A DNA stretch of 14,654 nucleotides. Origin: an uncultured Agathobacter sp. Lineage in GTDB: Bacteria; Bacillota; Clostridia; Lachnospirales; Lachnospiraceae. Below, in pieces: positions 6,354-13,900 of this stretch (position 1 is the first letter of the stretch; each line of letters opens with the position of its first letter). The notes below the pieces were generated by a model. That model saw nothing but the letters and a program-made list of their open reading frames with translations, was not told where the DNA came from and did no database searches. The DNA lies in assembly GCA_934358675.1 (NCBI GenBank), contig CAKRKX010000063.1, positions 1 through 14,654 on the forward strand. The letters run 5' to 3'. The translations under genes and the position numbers were made by a program.

Positions 6354-7892
6354 TTAACTGTGATAAACGCGCTTCTCTTTGAGAATCGGCTTCATGCTGT
6401 ACACATTTTCAAAGTAAACGGTCTTCGCTTCAAACAACGCCTGCTCAAGCGAAATATCCTCAAACGCTTCCACGGTAAACACAAGCCTGCGCTCCCGGAC
6501 AGCGATCTTAATATTTTTAAATTTCTGCTTGTGGCTCTGATCAAGGGCATTCGCCACGCGAAGAATGGCAGAAAGCTTCGCCACACACAGATAATCTTCT
6601 CTCGTCAGATGATCCGACAGTTCTTCGTACGGATCCAGCGGCAGCGTGTTGTATAAGACAACAAATGCGACCAGTTCCCGCTCCTGATGCGTCAGACCGA
6701 TGATCTCGGATGACATGATAATGTGGTAAGCACTCTCCGGTGATTCCGCAAGACTGACATACTTTCCGCAGTCATGCAGGATCGTTGCAACTTCCAGCAA
6801 AAGGCGCTCTCTCTTACCAAGCCCGTGCACCTTCTTCATCGCATCAAAGATCTTCGTGGAGAGCTTTGATAATGCTTCAATATGTGGTGAGTAACTGTTG
6901 TAGTGCTCCGACAGAAACTGTGCCGCCGAAATGACATCCGCATCAAAATCATGTGTAATGGAAAGCAGCTTGTTGCGCTGCGCATAATCGTAAGCGATAC
7001 CGTCCTGAATATTCGCGCCCGGAACCCATACCGTCTTCGGCTCCACACTTTGTACCAGCGTCTTGAACAAAAGCATCGCCGGGATAATGAGCGGTTCTCT
7101 GTCATTGGATAACTTCAGTTCTGCGGTAATTTCCTCTAACGCCTTCTTCTGTAGCTTCTCGATGTATTTTACAAACTTATCGCCTTTTACCTGGCGATCC
7201 TTATGTCCGTTCTCATCGATGCGCTTCATCAGTTCCATCGCATAATCGCTGATCAGGATCACATAGTCCACGCTCTCCTGCATATACATCGCGCGAAACG
7301 CCTCGAGCTTCTTATTCATGTACTCTTCCAGCTGCGTCTCGTATTTCTGCTGCGGCATGCCACGATTGCCAAGCAGGTTGAAAAGGCGCATGGTTCCGGT
7401 CTCAATATGCTGTGTTGTGATCAGCTTTCCATCCCGGAAGATTGTAATCTGTATGCTCGCACCGCCCACATCAACGACTGCCGCACTCGTCTGGATCATC
7501 TTCTCAAACGCGCTCTGTCCGGCAACCGACTTGTAACTGATAAAACGATGCTCGGAATTGCTCACGACCTTGACCTTAAATCCCGTGCGAAGGTAGATCT
7601 GATCCAGCACAAAAATCTCATTTGCTGCATCGCGAAGCACCGCCGAAGCATACACTTCGAAGCTTTCAACACGGTAGCTTTGCATGATATCCTTAAACTG
7701 CGCAAGCGTGTCGCAAAGCTCCTCCACATGCTCGTAGCCGATGCTTCCCTCGCCGAACGCATCCTGTCCGAGATCCAGACGCGACCGGATGTGATCCACC
7801 TGGTGAACTTTCTTCTTATCCAGAAATTCAAACACTTTCAGGCTGACATCGTATGTTCCGATATAGATTGCCGCAAATGTATGAATAGCCAT
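6354..7892 (-). CDS. ppx: Ppx/GppA-family phosphatase with C-terminal HD domain
   Basis: The family releases phosphate from the ends of polyphosphate or cleaves pppGpp. The 512-aa product has the ASKHA-type Ppx fold at about 5-300, with VVDVGGASIQ at 139-148 as the second phosphate-binding motif and SNSEHR at 111-116 at the place of the catalytic Glu region. An HD domain covers about 320-510: HDCGKYVS at 373-380, His390, and ILRVANALDQSH at 443-454. Two departures stand out: Tyr10 (AAIYIGTYD) replaces the usual Asp of the first phosphate motif, and Ala145 replaces the third Gly of GGG. Activity may therefore be reduced or altered. It lies 28 nt after pheA and 10 nt before ppk1; AAGGAGAG precedes the ATG. 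The pairing with ppk1 favours polyphosphate over pppGpp as its subject, but this is an inference. Confidence 0.9.
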   Translation of the reverse strand: MAIHTFAAIYIGTYDVSLKVFEFLDKKKVHQVDHIRSRLDLGQDAFGEGSIGYEHVEELCDTLAQFKDIMQSYRVESFEVYASAVLRDAANEIFVLDQIYLRTGFKVKVVSNSEHRFISYKSVAGQSAFEKMIQTSAAVVDVGGASIQITIFRDGKLITTQHIETGTMRLFNLLGNRGMPQQKYETQLEEYMNKKLEAFRAMYMQESVDYVILISDYAMELMKRIDENGHKDRQVKGDKFVKYIEKLQKKALEEITAELKLSNDREPLIIPAMLLFKTLVQSVEPKTVWVPGANIQDGIAYDYAQRNKLLSITHDFDADVISAAQFLSEHYNSYSPHIEALSKLSTKIFDAMKKVHGLGKRERLLLEVATILHDCGKYVSLAESPESAYHIIMSSEIIGLTHQERELVAFVVLYNTLPLDPYEELSDHLTREDYLCVAKLSAILRVANALDQSHKQKFKNIKIAVRERRLVFTVEAFEDISLEQALFEAKTVYFENVYSMKPILKEKRVYHS

Positions 7893-7920
7893 ATCCCCAC
7901 TCTCCTTTTTGATATCCCTG

Positions 7921-9051
7921 TTAATAGGTGCCGAGGATCTTGAAAGAAATCGTCTCTTCCTTCAGTCCGCGAAGCGCATTCTGCACCGCATCATCCTCAA
8001 ACATTCCGTCAAAATCGACGAAGAACCGATACTCCCAGTTCTTATTCTGAAGCGGACGGGACTGGATGTTCGTCATGTTCAGTCCATTATAGATAAAATG
8101 CGACAATGCATGATAGAGCGCACCACTCTCATGGTTGACCTCAAAACAGATGCTGATGTGGTTTGCCACCGCCGTATAGATTTTCTTACCGGTAACCACA
8201 ATAAAACGCGTCGAATTGTTCTTATTGTTCTGAATGGAATTGCGAAGCACCTTCAATCCGTAAATCTGTGCATTCTTGGCACTGGCGATCGCTGCCTGAT
8301 GCTTGTCGCCATCCTCCTTGACTTTGCGAGCCGCTACGGCATTGTTGCTGACCGAAAATTTCTCCCACTGGTTATGCTGCTCTAAAAAGTCGCTGCACTG
8401 CATGATCGACTGCTTGTGCGAATACACGCTTGTGATATCCGATTCCCCGGCATCTTCAAGACCAAGAAGCGCATGATCAATTTTGATGATCTGTTCTCCT
8501 ACGATATAATTGTCATACTCAACAAGCAGATCGTAGTTTTCCGATACGATTCCGGCAGAGGAATTCTCGATCGGAAGTACCGCATAATCGGCCTTGCCCA
8601 TACGGATTGCCTCCATCGCATCCTTCCACGTCTCCACATGAAAACTGTCACAGTTCTCCCCGAAGAACATCTCCATTGCTTCCTGCGAATAGGCACCCTC
8701 AAGTCCCTGAAATACAATTCTCGCATTCGAATAATCAAGTGCATCCACCTTCTCAAATTCCGGTGAATACACGATTCCGTGCTCCGTCAGAAGCTGGTAC
8801 TGCTTCTTGCGGCTCATCGCCATAATCTGCTCAAACAGTTCACGGATTCCATGCTTTGTAAAATCACAGCTTGCCTTGCCCTCAAGAGTTGCAAGCTTCG
8901 AATTCTCCCTCTCCTTGTCAAACACCTGCTTGCCAGTGTTAATCTTGTATTCTGCGACATCCGAAGTAAGCTGCATGCGCTTCTCGTAAAGGCGCACGAT
9001 CTCACTGTCGAGTTCATCGATCTCATCACGAATTTCCAGTAAATCTCTCAT
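7921..9051 (-). CDS. pheA: bifunctional chorismate mutase / prephenate dehydratase
   Basis: The P-protein converts chorismate to prephenate and then to phenylpyruvate, the committed branch to phenylalanine. The 376-aa product has three parts in the usual order. Residues 1-90 are an AroQ chorismate mutase helix bundle (IRDEIDELDSEIVRL, with Arg8, Arg25 and Lys36). About 110-290 are the dehydratase, with FQGLEGAYS at 114-122, LPIENSSAG at 159-167 and the catalytic NSTRF at 279-283. About 298-376 are an ACT domain with ESGALYHAL at 308-316. The Phe-binding motif ESRP of the ACT domain reads QSRP at 330-333, which may weaken feedback inhibition. The ATG is preceded by AAAGGAGAG. It heads pheA-ppx-ppk1. 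The 5' leader is only about 22 nt, so no leader-peptide or T-box attenuator is present. Confidence 0.97.
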   Translation of the reverse strand: MRDLLEIRDEIDELDSEIVRLYEKRMQLTSDVAEYKINTGKQVFDKERENSKLATLEGKASCDFTKHGIRELFEQIMAMSRKKQYQLLTEHGIVYSPEFEKVDALDYSNARIVFQGLEGAYSQEAMEMFFGENCDSFHVETWKDAMEAIRMGKADYAVLPIENSSAGIVSENYDLLVEYDNYIVGEQIIKIDHALLGLEDAGESDITSVYSHKQSIMQCSDFLEQHNQWEKFSVSNNAVAARKVKEDGDKHQAAIASAKNAQIYGLKVLRNSIQNNKNNSTRFIVVTGKKIYTAVANHISICFEVNHESGALYHALSHFIYNGLNMTNIQSRPLQNKNWEYRFFVDFDGMFEDDAVQNALRGLKEETISFKILGTY

Positions 9052-9079
9052 AAATTCTCTCCTTTGGTTTCTATAAAAA

Positions 9080-9108
9080 ATTTTATCTCACATCCCCCTA
9101 AAAGGCAA
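9080..9108 (-). promoter_or_regulatory. promoter of pheA-ppx-ppk1
   Basis: On the minus strand TTGCCT (9103-9108), a 17-bp spacer with a GGGGG run and TAAAAT (9080-9085) give a start near 9073, about 22 nt before the pheA ATG. It lies back to back with the plus-strand promoter at 9116-9144, with only 7 bp between the two -35 elements. Confidence 0.6.
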
Positions 9109-9115
9109 GTAAACC

Positions 9116-9144
9116 TTGCAAGTTTATAAGGCAGAAGGTATACT
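9116..9144 (+). promoter_or_regulatory. promoter of the DUF5050-like gene
   Basis: TTGCAA (9116-9121), a 17-bp spacer and TATACT (9139-9144) give a start near 9151 and a 5' untranslated region of about 86 nt. Repeated elements follow in that region. Confidence 0.55.
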
Positions 9145-9195
9145 TTTTACAGAACTTATGCACACACTTGATGTGGTTTTTACAAAGTTTATGCA
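9144..9195 (+). repeat. 19-bp direct repeat, 33-bp period, before the DUF5050-like gene
   Basis: TTTTTACAGAACTTATGCA (9144-9162) and TTTTTACAAAGTTTATGCA (9177-9195) match at 16 of 19 positions. A shorter related segment, agtttataag (9121-9130), lies one further period upstream. The first copy starts at the last base of the proposed -10, so a regulator binding site is possible. Confidence 0.5.
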
Positions 9196-9236
9196 GAATT
9201 GATCTGACACATCAACGCAAGTGAAAGGACACTCTG

Positions 9237-10256
9237 ATGAAAAAAGCGATTTCCATTATCACAGTCGTACTTCTCGTGATCGCAGCATCTGTTTTCGGAC
9301 TGATCTACCGCTATGAGAACAAGCCAAAATACAATGAGAGCTATGTGAACGGCAACACCCCCGGCAATCTCTATAACGCAGGCCTTTTCTGCGAGAGCAA
9401 CGGCACGGTATTCTTCGCCAATCCGGACGACAAATACCGCCTTTACTCCATGGATCTTGACGGCAGCAATCTCGTCAAACTCTGCGATGATACCGTAATG
9501 TACATCAATGCCGATTCGCACTATATCTACTATGTGCGGAATAACGAGCGCAACAGCACGCATTTTAACTTTTTCTCTTTCAATAACAACAGCCTGTGCC
9601 GCATCAAGCGCAACGGAAAACAGCTTGTTGTTTTAGATCCCGATCCGTGCATCTACGCTTCGCTTATCGGTAATTACATCTATTATCTCCATTATGATAA
9701 GGAACATGCAACGACACTTTACAAAGTCGGTATCGACGGTAAGGACCGGCAGATGGTAAATGATTCGTTTCTGTTTACCTGCAGCGCTTTGGGGCAGTAT
9801 TTCTACTCCAACGGAACCACGACGGACGGATGCCTGTATCGCTACGACTCCGCCTCCGATTCGATCGAGCAGATCTACGAATGCAACAGCTATAAACCGA
9901 TCGTAACCGGTGACAATGATGTCTATTATTTAGATGTCAACCAGAACAATGCTTTGGTGCACACGAATATCCGATTTGATAATCCGCGTACGCTTTCCAA
10001 CGACAGCATTGATCTGTACAACATCTACGGAAGCACAATCTTCTACCAGAATTATTCCGAAGAGTCACCGGCTTTGTGCATGATGAAAAATGACGGCAGC
10101 GGCTACACGCGGCTCGCCGAGGGAACCTACTCCAACATCAATGTAACATCCTATTACATCTACTTTACGGACTTTAAGACGCAGCAGGTGTTCCGCACTC
10201 CGACCGCCGATCCTGGAGAGATCGAGCCGTTCCATCCGGGCGTGATCAATGATTAA
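9237..10256 (+). CDS. membrane-anchored DUF5050-like beta-propeller protein
   Basis: Function not known. The 339-aa product starts MKKAISIITVVLLVIAASVF, an uncleaved-type signal anchor (membrane segment about 4-23), with the rest outside the cell. The outer part consists of repeats of about 45 residues with the pattern aromatic-Ile-Tyr-Tyr, then a strand ending in xxDGxN: YSMDLDGSN, CRIKRNGKQ, YKVGIDGKD and CMMKNDGSG are four clear ones, and NYIYYLHYD, NDVYYLDVN and YYIYFTDF mark the strand before them. This is the layout of DUF5050/TolB-like propellers, often found at clostridial cell surfaces. AAAGGA lies 7-8 nt before the ATG. It is a single-gene unit, opposed to the neighbours on both sides and closed by a bidirectional terminator. 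Ligand or partner cannot be predicted. Confidence 0.85.
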   Translation: MKKAISIITVVLLVIAASVFGLIYRYENKPKYNESYVNGNTPGNLYNAGLFCESNGTVFFANPDDKYRLYSMDLDGSNLVKLCDDTVMYINADSHYIYYVRNNERNSTHFNFFSFNNNSLCRIKRNGKQLVVLDPDPCIYASLIGNYIYYLHYDKEHATTLYKVGIDGKDRQMVNDSFLFTCSALGQYFYSNGTTTDGCLYRYDSASDSIEQIYECNSYKPIVTGDNDVYYLDVNQNNALVHTNIRFDNPRTLSNDSIDLYNIYGSTIFYQNYSEESPALCMMKNDGSGYTRLAEGTYSNINVTSYYIYFTDFKTQQVFRTPTADPGEIEPFHPGVIND

Positions 10257-10314
10257 ACAAACATTATATTGATAAATTATTTCTTATCGTACAAGTAAAC
10301 ATTTCTTAAAAAAT

Positions 10315-10350
10315 AAAATCGGTTCTGTATATCTATACAGAACCAGTTTT
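10315..10350. terminator. bidirectional terminator between convergent genes
   Basis: ggttctgtat (10321-10330) and atacagaacc (10335-10344) form a perfect 10-bp stem with a 4-nt loop. On the plus strand TTTT follows (10347-10350); on the minus strand ATTTTATTTTTT follows. It serves both the DUF5050-like gene and the polC-Nudix transcript. The remaining spacer up to 10447 shows nothing I can assign. Confidence 0.88.
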
Positions 10351-10447
10351 ATTCTACATATTATCCCACACCCGGTTAAAGTTTAAATTAACACACCAAA
10401 AGTCAACAATCTGTGCACGCCTCATTATTGCAATTTTCCTGAGCCCC

Positions 10448-10966
10448 TTACGCAACAGATTCTCGAATACACTGCAATACTTTCGCCTCTCGTTGAATCA
10501 TAATGTAATCAAAATAATCCTCACTTGTATAATCCAGATTCGTCTGAATCGCTTCCTCCAGTGTCACAAAGCGAAGCTTAAATCCCGCTTCCTCTTCGTA
10601 TTCATCCAGATTCTGCTCCCCTACTTCTTTCTTAACCTGACAAGTGTAATAAAAATTCTCCTGTTCGAAGATCGTATGCTCACTGACATTGCTTTTTTGT
10701 CTGCGCATCACACTTCCAAATTCCCGAATCGTCTCCGGAACCACCGTAAGCCCGACTTCTTCCTTTACTTCACGGATCAAAGCTGCTTTCTTGTCCTCAT
10801 CATCATGAATTCCGCCGCCCGGAAACTTGTAATAATGTTCCTTCTCGCTATACACAAGCGCAATCCTGCCATCCTCCCGCAGGATGATCGCACGAGCCGA
10901 AGGTCTGCGAAATACCGCATCCTTCTCCTCATAATCATGTAGATCCATCTCAAATAGTTGTTTCAT
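10448..10966 (-). CDS. Nudix hydrolase
   Basis: Nudix enzymes cleave a nucleoside diphosphate linked to another group, using Mg2+ held by the Nudix box. The 172-aa product has a complete box (GX5EX7REUXEEXGU) at 51-73: Gly51, Glu57, Arg65, Glu66, Glu69, Glu70 and Gly72. The segment before it, KFPGGGIHDDED, is typical. The substrate is not predictable: it could clean oxidised nucleotides (MutT type) or act on other NDP-X. The ATG is 5 nt after the polC stop and its weak GGAG lies inside the polC end, so translation is probably coupled to polC. A position next to the replicative polymerase is compatible with pool sanitation but does not prove it. Confidence 0.93.
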   Translation of the reverse strand: MKQLFEMDLHDYEEKDAVFRRPSARAIILREDGRIALVYSEKEHYYKFPGGGIHDDEDKKAALIREVKEEVGLTVVPETIREFGSVMRRQKSNVSEHTIFEQENFYYTCQVKKEVGEQNLDEYEEEAGFKLRFVTLEEAIQTNLDYTSEDYFDYIMIQREAKVLQCIRESVA

Positions 10967-10971
10967 ATTTT

Positions 10972-13900
10972 CTACGCTCCAAAATCAAATAAAGACAACT
11001 GGTTCGACTCCGGCATATCTCCGAACAGTCCCAGATCACTCATCAGGTCAATCGTTGTCTTCGACACCTTCGTGCGCTCCCTGAAATCATCCTTCGACAG
11101 AAAAATCCCATCCTTGGCAGCCTCTGCGATTGCAACAGCAGCATTATCCCCGAGTCCATCGATCGTGTTGAGCGCCGGAAGCAACTTGCCATCCACAATC
11201 TGGAAACGGTGCGGCTGCGACGAATAGATGTCGATCGGAAGAAATTCAAAGCCGCGCGCGTACATCTCCTGCACGATACGCATATCCTTGAACGTATCCT
11301 GTTCCTTCTTGGACAACGTATCCTTGCGCTTTTTGTAATCACGCATGTATCCTTCCAGCTTTTCTTTTCCCTGGCACATCAGCTCATAGCTGAATCCCGT
11401 CGCACGGATCGAGAAATATGCCGCATAATATGCCAGTGGATAAAACACCTTACAGTATGCAATACGCCATGCCATCATAACGTATGCCGCCGCATGCGCC
11501 TTCGGGAACATGTACTTGATCTTCTCGCAGGACCAGACATACCAGTCCGGCACATTGTGATCAAGCATATCCTGCTTCCACTCCGGCCACTTGTCGCATT
11601 TGCCTTTCGCAACGATTCCTTTTCGCACGTTCTCCATGATCTTAAAGGACTCTTCCGATTCCAGCCCCATACTGATCAGATATGTCATGATATCATCTCG
11701 CGTACAGATGGCAGTCGAAATCGTTGCCTTTTTCTCCTGGATCAGCGTCTGTGCGTTGCCGAGCCATACATCCGTACCGTGTGACAGACCGGCAATTCGG
11801 ATCAGATCCGAAAATTCCTTCGGCTGCGTATCAATTAACATGCCCATCGCAAAGTCCGTTCCAAACTCCGGGATTCCAAGAGCTCCAAGCTGGCAGCCAT
11901 CAATGTCTTCCGGAGTAACTCCCAGTGCTGATGTATTCTGAAAAAGCGACATGACCGCCTGATCATCCAGCGGAATCTGCGTCGGGTCTACACCGGTCAG
12001 GTCCTGTAACATACGAATCATGGTCGGATCGTCGTGTCCGAGAATATCAAGTTTTAACAGGTTATGATCGATCGAATGGTAATCAAAATGCGTGGTCGTG
12101 ATGTCAACCGTCATATCATTTGCCGGATGCTGGATCGGCGTAAATGTATAAATCTGCTCTCCCATCGGAAGAACAACGATGCCGCCCGGATGCTGACCGG
12201 TTGGGCGCACACCGACACAGCCGCCGACAATACGGTCAATCTCGCAGTTTCGCTTATGAATGCCTCGCTCCTCGTAATAATTCTTTACATAACCGAACGC
12301 CGTCTTATCCGCAAGCGTACCGATCGTTCCCGCTTTAAACGTCTGTCCCTCGCCAAAGATAACCTCCGTATACTTATGTGCCTTACTCTGGTAATCTCCG
12401 GAGAAGTTCAGGTCGATATCCGGCTCCTTGTTTCCCTTGAATCCAAGGAATGTCTCGAACGGAATATCAAAGCCTTCCTTCGACAGAGGTTTGCCGCATT
12501 TCGGACAGATCTTGTCCGGCATATCGCAGCCGCCTCGTCCGGAATACGACTTTACCAGATCCGAGTCAAAATCACTGTATTTACAATGCTTGCACAGATA
12601 ATGCGCATGCAACGGATTTACCTCCGTGATACCGGACATTGTCGCGACGAACGAACTTCCTACGGAACCTCGCGATCCTACCAGATAGCCGTCCTCATTC
12701 GACTTCCACACCAGCTTCTGCGCAATAATATACATCACGGCATACCCGTTACTGATAATGGAATTCAGTTCACGTTCAAGGCGCTCCTGCACGATCTCTG
12801 GAAGCGGATCTCCGTACATCTTATGCGCCTTATTGTAGCAAATATCACGAAGCATCTGATCCGAATTTTCAATGACCGGCGGACACTTATCAGGACGCAC
12901 CGGTGAGATGCGCTCACACATATCCGCAATAAGGTTCGTGTTTGTTATAACAACCTCTTCCGCTTTCGCGCTGCCGAGATATTCAAACTCTTTAAGCATC
13001 TCCTCCGTCGTACGAAGGTAAAGCGGAGCCTGATCATCCGCATCTTTAAAGCCCTGTCCGGTCATGATAATTCTGCGGTAGATTTCATCATCCGGATCCA
13101 GGAAATGCACATCGCACGTCGCTACGACCGGCTTATGAAACTCCTCTCCGAGACGGACGATCTTCTTGTTGATCTCAATGAGATCATCGTTGGACGCAAT
13201 CGGCGAATCCTCATCGCGGACAAGGAATGCATTGTTGCCGAGTGGCTGGATCTCCAGATAATCATAGAAATCCACCAGCCTTGAAATCTCCTGCTCCGGT
13301 CTGCCGTTTAGGATTGCACGATACAACTCGCCCGCCTCACAGGCCGAACCGATCAACAGACCATCCCTGTATTTGATAAACTCGCTCTTCGGGATACGTG
13401 GTCTCTTGTGGTAATACTTAATGTGTGCCAGCGAAACAAGGCGGTACAGATTCGTGCGTCCCTGATCACAGGTCGCAAGAATGATCGCATGGTATGTAGG
13501 CATCTTCTGGATATTCTCTACCGAAGCCGATGCCAGTTCATTGACCTGATCAAGCGTTGTCACGCCGCGCTCCTCAAGCATCACGATAAACTTTACAAAG
13601 ATTTCTGCCGTACATGCCGCATCATCGACCGCACGGTGATGGTTGTCCAATGATACTCCAAGCGCCTTGGCAACCGTATCCAGCTTGAATCGGTTCAGAT
13701 TCGACAGAAGTACTCGCGCCAGACCTACCGTATCCACGATCGTCGGATTGCACTCGATGCCTTGCCGCATACAGTTTTTCTTGATGAAACTCATATCAAA
13801 GTCCGCATTGTGCGCAACCATGATACAGCCCTCACAGAACTCCATAAACTTCGGAAGAATATCCTCAATCACCGGCGCATCGATCACCATATCATCACGA

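Noticed and set aside
7203..7943. A 246-codon open frame on the plus strand opposite ppx
   Set aside because: It lies entirely antisense to a well-conserved gene, has no recognisable domain and no ribosome binding site; it is explained by codon bias of the real gene.
9052..9080. A T-box or leader-peptide attenuator before pheA
   Set aside because: The predicted untranslated leader is only about 22 nt and holds no Phe-rich frame or terminator hairpin.
12064..12906. A 280-codon open frame on the plus strand opposite polC
   Set aside because: It is antisense to the polymerase and zinc-knuckle region of polC and shows no protein-like motifs or start signal.
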